Origin: Chara braunii
Taxonomy: Eukaryota > Streptophyta > Charophyceae > Charales > Characeae
Reading direction: 5' to 3'
NCBI GenBank assembly: GCA_003427395.1
Contig: BFEA01000239.1
Span: 168,657-193,922 of the forward strand
DNA length: 25,266 nucleotides
Below the pieces are notes generated by a model. It was not told the DNA's origin and searched no databases. It saw nothing but the letters and a program-made list of their open reading frames with translations. The stretch's first letter is position 1; every line of letters starts with the position of its first letter. Positions 9,690 through 18,560 of this stretch are shown here, one piece after another. A program made the position numbers and the translations under genes.

Positions 9690-9775
9690 CCGTCGGTGGT
9701 CCCCGACGCTTTGTCCCGCCGGTGGTCCCCGACACTTTGTCCCGCCGGTGGTCCCCGACATATTTTGTCCCGGAT
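9690..9775. repeat. 26-bp tandem triplication (GGTGGTCCCCGAC)
   Basis: GGTGGTCCCC recurs at 9695, 9721 and 9747. The unit contains CCCCGACA, the complement of the TGTCGGGG that begins the arm itself. The right arm has the matching inverted triplication at 19558-19625 (TGTCGGGG at 19558, 19584 and 19610). Confidence 0.9.
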
Positions 9776-10345
9776 ACCATTATTTTTATTTAATTCCACG
9801 TGGTCCTTGGTGCCTGTCCTCAAGGTGTCCCACGTTCTTTGGGCGTCTACCGCCCTACGACGACCCCTTTCCCTTGTTTTTTCTCGAACCTTGCGTGCGT
9901 CGGTTTTTTCGGCTGCGGACCTCCAATCCGAAACTCTCGTTAATTGTCGTAGGCGGCCCCCACGTTGGACCCTTATTTTCTAGCGTCCCACGGCCACCGG
10001 GGCCATCCACCTCTCGGCTCCCCTATTCTCTTGTCGCTTGCCGAGCCACATTTGCGAAGTTAATGACCCTTTAACCTTAGTCATGCTGAATTTCAATGAC
10101 CCTCCTGGCCTCACGCTATGTTACTATGCGCCCATGTCCTGGCGCTTGCTTGCTTGCTGTCGCCGGTTCTTTCCGCCTTCGGTACTCAGCCCAGGGCATC
10201 ACTCCTCCTGATGGTCTCATCCTAGTCCTTTGTATTTTCTCTTTCTCTTGTCCCTTTGCTCCAGATTTCTCTGTCGTGCAGAATTTGGCTATATACAGAC
10301 TTTCGAGTGGTCGGATGTTATTCGGGAGCCACCGGCCCCGACACA

Positions 10346-10378
10346 TTCCCCCCACTCATTCACGATGTCCTCATTGTG
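10346..10378 (-). promoter_or_regulatory. Polypurine tract and small hairpin before the TGTCGGGG terminus
   Basis: On the minus strand a CACAATG-AGGA-CATCGTG hairpin (one G-T pair) is followed by GAGTGGGGGGAA and then, within three bases, TGTCGGGG. A GAGGACA motif, an A/T-rich gap and a G-run just before the 3' LTR is, from memory, typical of the Tat/Athila branch of plant Ty3 elements. It would prime plus-strand DNA synthesis. A similar hairpin plus G-run occurs at 11753-11788, so one of the two may be a duplicate. Confidence 0.55.
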
Positions 10379-10386
10379 CTCCAGTC

Positions 10387-10560
10387 TTGCATCAGTAGGA
10401 GGGTCTGGAAGGATAGATGGAGGAGAAGGGGTGGGGTTTTTCTTTTTTTGTCTTTTCTTGTTCCTTTTCTCGGGGTCTCTTCTAGTCTTCGCTCCTTGGG
10501 GCGGGAAGGGGTGTGTGGAGGATCAACTTCTCTTTTTAGGACTTCCTTCAGGCTTCTCTC
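10387..10560. other. Pyrimidine-rich unique stretch
   Basis: Non-repetitive DNA between the purine tract and the 38-bp array, with T-rich runs on the plus strand. I see no coding motif. On the minus strand it would belong to the retroelement's 3' untranslated region. Confidence 0.4.
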
Positions 10561-10880
10561 TTCTCATTCATCACTCTTAGAACATCAAGCCCTTTTAAGG
10601 CTTCTTTCATCTCATTCGTCACCCGAAGTGTATCAAGCTTTTCGTCTCATTTATCACCCAAAGTGCCTCAAGTTTTTCCTTTCATTCATCACTCTTAGGA
10701 CATCAAGCCTTCTCTTATCTCATTCATCACTCTTAGGACATCAAGCCTTCTCTCATCTCATTCATCACTCTTAGGGCGTCAAGCCTTCTCTTATCTCATT
10801 CATCACTCTTAGGCCATCAAGCCTTCTCTTATCTCATTCATCACTTTTACGACATCAAGCTCTTTTTTTCGTCTCATTCT
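10560..10880. repeat. 38-bp tandem repeat
   Basis: GGACATCAAGCC at 10698 and 10736 gives an exact 38-bp period; the unit also contains TCTCATTCATCACTCTTAGG. About eight copies, the outer ones degraded. It lies between the purine tract and the 62-bp array, i.e. in what would be the 3' untranslated region of the minus-strand element. Tandem arrays in this position are known for Tat-lineage elements and can seed satellites. Confidence 0.9.
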
Positions 10881-11099
10881 GCAGTCCATGTTCCTCCTTC
10901 GAGCCTAGTTATCCCAAAGGATTTTGAATGTTCTGTCCTCCATCCCATACCGACCAAGTCCCTTTTCCAGCCTCTGTCACCCTCAGTACCTCTTTTAGTC
11001 AACTCTTCGGCCCATGCAATCCATGCCTCCCGCCATCCTTTCCTCAATCCCATGCCCAACCAAATTTACATGCATTTCTTCCAGGTTATTTCGCCTGAC

Positions 11100-11735
11100 T
11101 TTTCTCTTGCTCTGCCTATTTCACATGCATGTCTTCCTCGTCAGACCTTTCTTGCGCCCCAAGTCCAATCAATTTCTCATGCATGTCTTCCGTTTTTTAC
11201 GCCCAAACCCAATCAATTCCATATGCATATTTCTTCTGGACATCTTGCCAGGTTTTTCTCAAGCCCAAGAAAAGTCAATTACACATGCCTTTCTCTTCTG
11301 GACCTCTTGCCAGGCCTTTCTCAAGCCCAAGCAAAGTCAATTACACATGCTTTTCTCTTCTGGACATCTTGCCAGACCTTTCTCAAGCCCAAGCAAAGTC
11401 AATTACACCNNNNNNNNNNNNNNNNNNNNNNNNNNNNNNNNNNNNNNNNNNNNNNNNNNNNNNNNNNNNNNNNNNNNNNNNNNNNNNNNNNNNNNNNNNN
11501 NNNNNNNNNNNNNNNNNNNNNNNNNNNNNNNNNNNNNNNNNNNNNNNNNNNNNNNNNNNNNNNNNNNNNNNNNNNNNNNNNNNNNNNNNNNNNNNNNNNN
11601 NNNNNNNNNCCTTTCTCTTATGGACATCTTGCAGGCCTTTCTCAAGCCCAAGCAAAGTCAATTACACATGCCTTTCTCTTCTGGACATCTTGCCAGACCT
11701 TTCTGAAGCCCAAGCAAAGTCAATTACATAATTTT
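11100..11735. repeat. 62-bp tandem repeat interrupted by an assembly gap
   Basis: ATGC(C/T)TTTCTCTTCTGGAC recurs at 11285 and 11347, a 62-bp period, with CAAGCCCAAGCAAAGTCAATT in each unit. Degenerate copies start near 11100 and two more copies follow the gap. The true copy number is unknown because the 200-N gap lies inside the array. Confidence 0.9.
11410..11609. other. Assembly gap (200 N)
   Basis: An exact run of 200 Ns flanked on both sides by the same 62-bp repeat. The round length suggests a placeholder of unknown real size. Confidence 0.99.
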
Positions 11736-11752
11736 TCTCAAACTCATGGTAA

Positions 11753-11788
11753 CCTTTCCCCCACTCAAAATGCGATGTCCCCATCGCA
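11753..11788 (-). promoter_or_regulatory. Second polypurine-like tract with perfect hairpin
   Basis: On the minus strand TGCGATG-GGGA-CATCGCA is a perfect 7-bp hairpin, followed by TTTTGAGTGGGGGAAAGG. A decayed reading frame ends immediately upstream (…GDIAF then stop). The layout repeats that at 10346-10378. Just downstream (minus) comes GGTTACCATGAG, which resembles AGGTTATGAG after the purine-rich run near 13622-13636, so this may be the 3' LTR junction of a smaller element. Confidence 0.45.
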
Positions 11789-12095
11789 CGACTGGTTCTC
11801 ACTCGGAGGTACGAAACCTTAGCCCACCAACTGAGTCAAGAACAACAACCCACCTGCTCCTAGAAGGAAGGTGATCGGTCCTTCCTCGGCAGGTAACACC
11901 TCATCCTTCTACTTAGTCCGACCTTTTGCCAGTACGAGACGGGCGTCATCACTGAGATACCACCTCACATCTGGCAGGTAGGTCCAGTCCAAACCTCTCA
12001 GGAACCCATCTTGCCATAAAGGCATCCCTTGTGAACCGTTCCTCCTGGGTGGTGATTTCTTGGATCCGGCCTCTTTCTTTTAAGAGAGTTGGGGC
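11767..12095 (-). pseudogene. Decayed coding segment of unknown function
   Basis: The minus strand can be followed as protein-like text for about 105 codons with one frame change and two stops. The upstream part includes QEERFTRDAFMARWVPERF and, after a one-base shift, LPDVRWYLSDDARLVLAKGR; after a stop come PAEEGPITFLLGAG and finally CDGDIAF with a stop. I do not recognise the family. Its position directly before a hairpin and purine tract suggests the last open reading frame of a retroelement, or the gag-side remnant of a small one if the primer-binding-like site at 12444-12462 is real. Chance open frame is possible, but the composition looks coding. Confidence 0.4.
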
Positions 12096-12443
12096 TCTCT
12101 ATTAGTCTGCGAGTGCAGTTATGAAGACCTCGCTGTTAGTTCCAGAACAGTTGTAATGATCCGGCAGGGCGGTGTCCCTCGCTCTGTGGTGGGTGCGGAC
12201 TCCACCCGGTACCCCGCCCGACCCCTCCCTTTGGACGGTGCCACTCAACTTAATACGAGCAGTCTTGGTCCATCCCAAGCGGCCACGCCGCCCCTCTACG
12301 GTATGGCGTGTGGTTGGGGAGAGCAAATGAGACTTAGAAAAAGAATGGCTCCACGCCCGTTTGGCTCCATGCCCTTGACGTTTAGGTTTTCAACATGAGG
12401 CGTAGTTTAAACTTCCCGACTAGAGCTCGTTGTCGGAGTTAGT

Positions 12444-12462
12444 TCCCGACGGTGAGCACCAA
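12444..12462 (-). promoter_or_regulatory. Possible tRNA primer binding site
   Basis: On the minus strand TTGGTGCTCACCGTCGGGA resembles the TTGGCGCC...CCGTGGG type of primer binding site seen after the 5' LTR in many plant LTR retroelements, with C-to-T differences typical of methylation decay. I do not see an LTR-terminal CA directly next to it, which lowers confidence. Confidence 0.3.
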
Positions 12463-12774
12463 TCAAAGAGAAAGATGCCTTGGTCCTTTAACCCTTATCC
12501 TTCTTTATGAGGAAAAAGTCGCACTGAGACTTTCCTTTTTAAAGGGCAGAGGTCCTGGGTCGCAGTGCAAGCACTGGTATCCCCCTCTTGCTGAGGCCCG
12601 AGACTAGAAGAAAAGCAAAATCATTCCAATGCAACTTCCATGTCCTTGCAAATCCGCCTCGGGCCCCCTGATATGCAATGCAAGTTTCAATCCTCAAGCA
12701 ATTTCTCAATGCAAAGTCCAGATCTTTCATGCTCAATCCATCTCACTCAGCCATGCAAGAGGACCATAGTAACA

Positions 12775-12930
12775 ATTTTCAAAATTTCCCTTGTCAGGGG
12801 TCATTTCTTTCATTTCAATCGAACAATCTTATCAGGGTCATTCTTTTCCATCTCAATCGAACGACCTGATCAGGGCCGTTCTTATCCATTTCAGTCGAAC
12901 GGCCTTGTTAGGGCCGTCCTGATCCATTCC
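12775..12930. repeat. 38-bp tandem repeat, about 4 copies
   Basis: A(A/G)TCGAAC recurs at 12817, 12855 and 12893, exactly 38 bp apart, each followed by CAGGG/TAGGG and a CATT/CCATT(T)C end. The period equals that of the array at 10560-10880, but the sequences are not convincingly related. Confidence 0.85.
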
Positions 12931-13004
12931 AATGTTAGCGCCTGAGGGGGTGAGCCTCGAGGACACGGATCCCATCTTTGTCTTTTGGCTTAGAAGGTGG
13001 CCAT

Positions 13005-13014
13005 CTTTTTATAG
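13005..13014 (-). promoter_or_regulatory. TATA-like box on the minus strand
   Basis: CTATAAAAAG on the minus strand, within the segment proposed as a decayed LTR. It would fit the LTR U3 promoter, but no transcription evidence can be drawn from sequence alone. Confidence 0.2.
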
Positions 13015-13608
13015 TTTTCTGCGTGCGATATCCCTTATCCTTTCTCAATACCATTTGTTGTTCACCGGACTTAGCGTCTAGTGTTCGAGTTAAGGCTTTG
13101 CATCTGCAAGCAACACTAGCCCACCCGGTCGTTTCAACCATAGCGAAGGATAGGGACACCCCTTTTATTTTCACTTTTTCTGACCTCTCAGCTTTCTGCT
13201 ATTTCCAGGCTCATTTAGGACTTAGTTGGATTAGGCTCCTAGGGAAGGGGTGTCCTTCACGCCTCTTTACCCATAGGTTCCCTAACCTCTCTTGCATTCT
13301 ACCAACACTCAATGCCTTGCTTTGCTTGTCAATCCGAACTCACTGTTTCTTCTCAAAAGCGCAATCTTTATTTCATCCAAAGCTCACAATACAACCATCC
13401 CAACCAGTCTCACCCCCATACCCTGTGTCATTGTTTTGCACATACTCTTTCGAAGGTAGCTTATCAAGGAAGTAGCTTTAAAATGTTATCTTCTAACTCA
13501 CCGTGACACAGTTCTAGCTAGTCCTTATATCGCTCATTCCTAGCAAGCTCACTCATACTATCTAAATTTTGTCATTCCAATGCTGCAAAAGAAAAACACA
13601 ATTTTTGT

Positions 13609-14815
13609 TCAATGCTCATAACCTCTAGTCCCTCTTGTTGTCATGTGTCTCATCTTGCTTGGCCCCTTGCCCATCCTGTCTTTCTGCTGACTTTTTAACT
13701 CCCAGGCTGGAGGCCAGGATTCCTGTCTTTCTCTTCGCAATTTCTTGCAATTCCATCTCACTGTAAAAGTCCAAAGGCGTGGCTGCCACTCCGGCCTCCA
13801 CGAATTCCTTGACCTTGATAATCCAGTCGTGTGCTTGATTACACAGACCCATTGCTCAAACCAATGACTGGGCGTTGGCCTAAACTCATCTTCCCATCTG
13901 AAAGATCCTTCACGTGGCTGGTTCACAGGGGGTTGCTTCTCTTTTCTGGGCTTTGAGATCTCATCCCTCTCATCGCGACTGCTAATCTCTATGACCTCTT
14001 GCACTTTTCCCTCCCCGTCCACATCCTCTTCCGTGCGTACGGGGCTGAACTCACCCGTGAAGTTCTCCGGATTTAAGGTATAAGGAATTTTCATCCTCCT
14101 CCCATATCCTTCCCGAAAGTCCGTGTATCTCCCCTCACAACTGTCGTGGCCGCTCCACTCCTCATGCAGGCTCTCCCTTCCTTCTCCCCTTTCTTCGTAC
14201 ATATCGTCCCTGTTCTGTTTTTCTTCGCTCTCCTCACACCAAGGCTCACGCAGTTTACACTCCTCGGCCTTCTTTTCGGCGGAGGCCCAAACCCTCTCTT
14301 CTCCCGATCTGCCTGCTTCTCCCATACTCGTTCTCTCTTCCTCGCTCTCACTTCCTGACGAGATATATATCCCTTCTCCCTTTTGGAGAGGCGAGGGCCC
14401 TCTACACACTTGTTTTCTCGCCCCCCTGCCTACTACTTGTTTGGACAGGTACCCCATATACAATTTTCTTTGCGGTCCTCCGCTCCCTGCTTGGTTCCGC
14501 TTTTCCCCCTTCGCTGGGCCTGTTGATCGCACCGCTGTTATTTTCGTTGCCGAATTTCATTTTCGCTTTTCTAAGGCCTCTTCCCTGATCCTGTATACCA
14601 AAACAACACCCACCGAGCCCCTCATACACACGTCCCCCCAGTTTGGTAGGAAAATACCCTTTCCCCCAGAGTGCTCTCAGTTTCCCTCGTACAAAGCCAT
14701 TATTATGCATTGCCCCTTCATGCAGATGCCGCATTTGTAAAGACCCCTTTATTTTTCCCTAAAAAACTATGGTACAACGCTCCTGGCAGCCTTTCCCATT
14801 GCCACATAAAACCCA
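13609..14815 (-). pseudogene. Extra Cys-cluster and charged ORF downstream of pol
   Basis: The longest open stretch (14532-13609, 307 codons) is very hydrophilic, with an acidic SGSESEEERTS stretch near residue 58, MKIPYTLNPENFTGEFSP and WEDEFRPTPSHWFEQ. Upstream, the same frame continues through stops into EEALEKRK and LPNWGDVCMRGS, and then a cysteine cluster CGICMKGQC (C-x2-C-x4-C) near 14725; a further CGNGKGCQERC lies in another frame near 14800. Past residue ~225 the better coding frame is shifted by one base (13852-13625, CNQAHDWIIKVKEF). It sits just after integrase on the same strand, where some Ty3 elements carry an additional ORF. I cannot assign a function; a zinc-binding, nucleic-acid-associated protein is a guess. 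Gag is an alternative but would be in an unusual place. Confidence 0.5.
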
Positions 14816-14947
14816 TTGGCGCAACAGTCCCAGGGCATCCCGCCTCCCATTTTCAAGCAGCCTAAGTCATTGCCCCCTCCAAAAAAAACAAGTTCCATAA
14901 ACGTAGTCAGAGACAAGACATAGTGTGGGCAAGGCTGCCGCCAATTC

Positions 14948-15561
14948 TTAGCTTTTAGACTCCTCAGTTTCCTTATCCTCAGCCTCCTGAAACCATTGTT
15001 CTATTGGGTCCCGACTTAGAAACATGATCAATCGTTGCCCTCGGAAGGGTCCTTTCAATCCAGTTCCATCCAATTCTTCCAGTTCGAAGGTGTTAAGTCC
15101 CACCCGCTTAGCGACCTGGTAGGGGCCTTTCAACCTCCTTCCCAGTTGCCCAGACCAAGTGCTTTCTAGTGCCGAGTTTCTTGCCAATACTGTCTTCCCC
15201 ACCAGAAGTGGCTCCTTTCAGATATTTTTAACCTGGTCCCATCTTGCTTTGTCCCTCATCCTACTGTCTAGTACCCGGTTGGCGATGCCCTCCATGGCCT
15301 GCTCGTTTCTAAGGACTTGTTGACATCGCGCCTCAATTAACTCTTCCGTGGTCATACGCGGATCGTCATCTAACCTGTTCCAGGTAGAGATATCAAGGCC
15401 TCCACGGGAAAAACGATCTCTCTTCCGTACCAGAGTTCCGCAAGGATACATCCCGTTGTCCTCTTAGGCGTCATGTTCTCCGAAAAGACAGCCTGCTTAA
15501 GATATCTAGGCCAACTCCCCAGATCGTCCGCCGCGAGCTTCGCAATTGTGTTCTTTAAGGC
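14948..15561 (-). pseudogene. pol: Ty3/gypsy integrase C-terminal part
   Basis: Continuation of integrase after the catalytic core. The first piece (from 15561) follows a TGA and reads KNTIAKLAADDLGSWPRYL and AVFSENMTPKR; a frame change near 15395 leads into TWNRLDDDPRMTTEEL; a TGA at about 15217 follows KNI; the last piece (15202-14948) contains KGPYQV, the GPY of the GPY/F module, then LELEEL-type residues and KGPFRGQRLIMF. The module is an accessory DNA-binding and multimerisation domain of Ty3 integrases. I see no chromodomain after it, arguing for a non-chromovirus lineage. The TGA probably derives from CGA by CpG decay (inference). Not functional. Confidence 0.85.
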
Positions 15562-15846
15562 TCAATGCCCCCTTTCCACAGGTGCATTGGCCTTCGGGTG
15601 ATAGGGCTCAATGAGTTTGATAGGTACCCAGAGTCTTTTAAGCATTCCCAACACTTTTTGGTTTACAAACTCCGTCCTGTTGTTTGCTATAAACCTCCTG
15701 ATGAAGGGATGCCTCAGGTAGAAATCCCCTATCCAATTTGCCACACCTTTCCCCGTCTTTTTTTTTAGAGCGACCGCCTCTACGAACCCACTCGAGTTGT
15801 CCCGTGCGTCCAGGATATACCTGTATCCATCCGTCGATCCAGGCAT
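15562..15846 (-). pseudogene. pol: Ty3/gypsy integrase catalytic core, mutated
   Basis: The piece reads DGYRYILDARDNSSGFVEA, later RFIANNRTEF and PYHPKANAPVERGH. The family core (rve, DD35E) has Asp in a DNGxEF context; here that position is Asn (residue 55), and the Glu of PVERGH (residue 91) is exactly 35 residues further on. The first catalytic Asp would lie just upstream of 15846, beside an in-frame TAG. The piece ends at a TGA. Integrase would insert the cDNA into chromosomes; with the Asn substitution and stops this copy cannot. Confidence 0.88.
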
Positions 15847-15849
15847 GAT

Positions 15850-16318
15850 GTACTAGATGTCCCGGCCCCAGCACCCGTGTTGGTCTAAGAGGCTCGAAGA
15901 CGTGGGCCGAGCTTCGTTCCTGGCAGATTAGACAGGTCTGACAATACGTGGTGACCATACTTGTCATGCCTGGCCAATAATAGAGAGGTGCTATCTCCGC
16001 AAGGGTCCCTTTGGACGATCGATGTCCCCCCGTTAGTCCGTCGTGCATTGCCTGGATCACGTCCAACTGCCTAGACCTTCCGCATACGACTCTTCTAGGC
16101 GTAACGCCTTCCTCCCTTCTGAAGAGATGGCCGCTCCTTAGGACGTACCTTTCGGTCTCCTCCCTTGCTTTAAGGCTGACCTCCATGGGTTGCTTGTTTC
16201 CTATCAGCAGCAATCCGATTTCTCGAAAGATGCCTTTGTACATCTGAACATAAAAAAATTCCCTTCCTTCATGATCCTCACCCTGCCTCTCCTGCATCTG
16301 GTTTACCATTAATTGCAA
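15850..16318 (-). pseudogene. pol: Integrase N-terminal zinc-binding domain
   Basis: An HHCC zinc finger is visible: H92 and H99 (MHDGLTGGH), then C129 and C132 (CLICQ), with YYWPGM between, the classic spacing of retroviral and Ty3 integrase N-termini. A TAG at 16319-16321 separates it from the RNase H piece in the same frame, so originally the reading was continuous. The open frame runs on to 15638, but past the EPLRPTRV region the core is encoded in a different frame, so a frameshift lies between about 15850 and 15900. Confidence 0.88.
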
Positions 16319-17130
16319 CTATTTTCGTTCCCAAGACTCCACTAAACTCATTACGGCTTCCCGACCTCCCTCAACGACCATTGCTATCAATTCCTCCTTC
16401 GGTCCTACTATCGCTCCCCACGAAACCTTCTCCTCCTTGCGTCCTCGAGTGGTGACTGACCGTTCTCGGAGTTCCGCCACTACGGCAGGTGCCCCTTTCT
16501 CCAAAGTCTTAATCAACAACTCTCCCGACGAGCATCCCTCGCTCATCATTTCGTTATCCACCGCAAGTGGTTCATCCTTCGTATTCAAGGAACGTGTCGA
16601 TGGGTTCTGCATCCTCCACCCTTCGGGTGTGATGCAGACCCGACTTAGTCCGTTGGCCTTGTTCCTAAGCCCAATAATTCGTTCGATCTTGTAATCGAAC
16701 TGCCAGATAAATCCTACCCATCTCCCAACCGTCGGATCTATAGGCTTGTAATTTTTTAAAGCCCTCGCGACATTGGTCGGATCGATGCTTAGGATAAAAC
16801 GCCTTCTGAATAGGTAGGCTTGGAAGGTCTTGAGGCAATGGAGGACGGTTAGGACCTCCTTCTTGAACTGTGAGTATCGCCATTTTGCCGAGTTCAGGGT
16901 TCTACTTTCGAACCTAATTGGCCTTTCTTTCCCTCCCTTATCCTTTTGAATCAGAACGCCTCCTGCGGCCAAGGGTCCTCCGTCCCTCTTTAGAATAAAC
17001 GATCGTCCAACTTCGTCATTAAAACAGGGTGCTGCCAAAGTGACTTGCTCCGATATCAGTATGTCCTTGAGGGTTTAAACAGCTCCCTCTCGCTCCTCCG
17101 TCCAATCCATGGTCCCTTCCTCTCTGATCA
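16319..17130 (-). pseudogene. pol: Ty3/gypsy RNase H region
   Basis: Contains ILKRDGGPLAAGGVLIQKD (Asp19 at the first acidic position), ERPIRFESRTLN, YSQFKKEVLTVLHCLKTFQ (Glu61), FILSIDPTNV (Asp86) and then NKANGLSRV. Families usually have Asp in the ADxLSR motif; here it is Asn129. RNase H degrades the RNA of the RNA-DNA hybrid during reverse transcription. The coding frame begins upstream of the first Met, from about 17130, through a TAA (GTT-TAA), with EEGTMDWTEEREGAV before it. A tail of about 100 residues without a clear domain joins it to integrase. Confidence 0.88.
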
Positions 17131-17795
17131 TGGCACGGATAGGCAATCTTGGCAAATTTTTTAATAAAAATCCTTAAAATGTCGACCACGCCTAAGAATG
17201 TTCTTACCTCCATCGTCGTGCGCAGGGTCGTTGGCCACTGTGATATCTTGTCGGTTTTTGTCGGGTCTGGCTTCCTACCATATGCGCCACAACGAAATTC
17301 CAATATGGTTACTTCCGGTACCGCCATAATACTTTTTGGTCCGCTAGCCGTGATGTTGTATACTAGAAATCGGCGGAGTAAGTCCTTGATGTCCTGTAGA
17401 TGATCCCACACAAACTTTCGAATTCCTAGCTGGACTTTCGTCTCGTCCTTCTCCTGGGCGTCTTTGATCGGGTTGTCGTCGATGTAGGGTTCACACTTTT
17501 TTGGGAACATGTCCATGGCTACGACGAGCATCCTCATTTGCGCTTCGGCCACTGCGTTCGTAAAGCCCATAGGGGTTACTTGCATCTGCAACTGTCCTAC
17601 ATGTGTGTGCATTGCGGTGTATGGTCTGTCCCGAGCATCCAGTGGGAGTTGGTCGTATCTTGAATACAAGTCTACCAAGGAGTAAATGCTCCAGCCGGCG
17701 TGGGATTCTGCTAATAAGTCGGTCTGCGGTAGCAAACCGGCATCCCGGATGGTCACTGCATTCAACTTTTGCAGGTCTTGAATCCACCTCAGCAT
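17019..17795 (-). pseudogene. pol: Ty3/gypsy reverse transcriptase core
   Basis: Reads IQDLQKLNAVTIRDAG, YSLVDLYSRYDQL (catalytic Asp42), RPYTAMHTHVGQLQ, VTPMGFTNAVAEAQ and PYIDDNPI, the YxDD motif with Asp106 and Asp107. It is followed by the FLVYNITASGPKS and VTILEFRCGAYGRK connection-type segments and VRTFLGVV. All three catalytic Asp are retained. The ancestral frame leaves this piece near 17135 and continues in the RNase H frame. At the upstream side a TGA (FVF-stop-KPNNM) separates it from the RT N-terminus. RT motif order and the downstream RNase H and integrase place it in Ty3/gypsy and not copia. Confidence 0.93.
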
Positions 17796-17807
17796 ATTGT
17801 TGGGCTT

Positions 17808-18116
17808 TCAAAAGACGAACCATCTATTTGCGTGTGGGGACGCGGTAGGCTCTGCGACGAAGGAATCCATTTTTGCTCGGAGAAGGTTTGTCACTTCTTC
17901 TGCTATCCCGAACTCATAGGATGGTCTTCTATCATTCCAACATTCATGTTCCACTGTATGGATCCTGACCGGAGGGATTAGTTTCGCGTCTAACCGTCCC
18001 TGTTGATGATCACTGAAGACGAATGCCAGATGAAACTCTTGACACGTCCTTTTGATCAGGAGGGTTTCTTCTTTTGTTAAGAATCCCTCTATTCCTATCT
18101 TCATTGTGTCGGCCAC
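17808..18116 (-). pseudogene. pol: RT N-terminal segment
   Basis: Reads TCQEFHLAFVFSDHQQGRLD, IPPVRIHTVEHECWNDRRPS and RAKMDSFVAEPTASPHANRW, the part of Ty3 pol that precedes the polymerase core and forms the beginning of the fingers. It is in the same frame as the RT core piece, from which it is cut off by a TGA at about 17805. A TAG near 18127 separates it from the piece upstream (GH-stop-IPDEVADTMK). The HECWND wording is shared by a subset of Ty3 elements of plants, algae and fungi, from memory. Confidence 0.85.
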
Positions 18117-18128
18117 CTCATCCGGTAT

Positions 18129-18560
18129 CTAATGTCCTTTTGTCGCTCGCCTCTCTCGGATTACTTGAAGAACCTCTTCCTCCCTTTCCATGGTCTCTTC
18201 CTTAGATGTCTCTAGCAGGATCGAGACCGGCTTAGCTTTCTTCCCTACTGGCTTGTACTTTCGAACACTTCCTTCCGGGATCTTTCTCCTAAAAAATGAA
18301 CGGTCGAAATTACCCTTGTTGCCTCCGCGACCCGTGGTTGAATACTGATTATATTCCCATTCAGACAATATCCCTCTTGTACTTCCCCTTCAAATTTGGC
18401 CAGCGCCGTCGGGTTCACCCCTACTCTGTGATACTTGATAGCTTTGATGAACTGTAATAAATCGGGGATCTCGAGTACGACTTCCGGTACCTCCGTCCGT
18501 ACCTCTTTCCGCTTGGGCAGGCTGGCTCCACGTTCAACTTCTTATTCTCTTTCCGCCACC
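18129..18560 (-). pseudogene. pol: Protease-RT linker of pol
   Basis: The downstream piece (to 18368) contains RKYKPVGKKAKPVSILLET and a charged EREEEVLQVIRERR end. Upstream, after a one-base frame change near 18370, protein-like text continues with VRTEVPEVVLEIPDLLQF and KYHRVGVNPTALAKFEGEV. No enzymatic motif is visible; it lies between protease and RT, where Ty3 pol has a variable linker. About 120 bp between 18560 and 18682 has no clear coding frame. Confidence 0.65.

Larger units (their letters stand above)
6575..10343 (-). repeat. Long arm (left copy), probable very long LTR
   Basis: Collinear with the reverse complement of 18995-22430, by eye roughly three-quarters to four-fifths alike. 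Landmarks found in both include TAGCTATGG then CTATGGAGTCCTCCCCTCTA, CTCACTTGGGCAGCATGGGC, GTTGGTACCAAC, a CCCGCCGGTGGTCCCCGAC block and a TTATTCGGGA block at the inner edge. Read on the minus strand the inner end begins TGTCGGGG right after a purine tract, the arrangement expected of a 3' LTR downstream of minus-strand pol. The outer LTR end (…CA) is not located; the arm may continue into the satellites. Reading frames across it have no recognisable domain. A single N lies at 8370. Confidence 0.7.
9117..10343. repeat. Long-arm subunit 2 (left copy)
   Basis: Second direct copy of the subunit, starting at the second CAGTAGGGACCTGCCAGTCC hairpin and ending at the TGTCGGGG-type terminus (minus strand). 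It lacks the 162-bp duplication found in subunit 1 and carries its own 26-bp tandem repeat at 9690-9775. Confidence 0.75.
12466..13622 (-). repeat. Possible decayed LTR
   Basis: Bounded (minus strand) by a purine-rich run AAGAGGGACTAGAGG near 13622-13636, then TTATGAGCATTGAACAAAAA, and at the other end by the primer-binding-like site. The opening resembles the sequence following the tract at 11753 (TTACCATGAGTTTGAGAAAA). It contains a CTATAAAAAG box at 13005-13014 and the 38-bp array at 12775-12930. The later parts of the two candidate LTRs do not align by eye, so the call is tentative. I see no recognisable protein here. Confidence 0.25.

Noticed and set aside
6931-10774. Protein genes within the long arm
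   Set aside because: Many 60-170 codon frames on both strands but none with a domain, and frames are not kept between the two arm copies.
10560-12930. Homology between the two 38-bp arrays
   Set aside because: The equal period is suggestive, but hand alignment of the units gives only about a third identity, no better than chance.
12935-13475. Coding frames at 12978-13475 (+) and 12935-13174 (-)
   Set aside because: No recognisable motif on either strand; overlapping frames, one running into the segment proposed as an LTR.
14948-15202. Chromodomain after integrase
   Set aside because: The GPY module is followed only by a short acidic tail; no chromodomain-like aromatic pattern seen.
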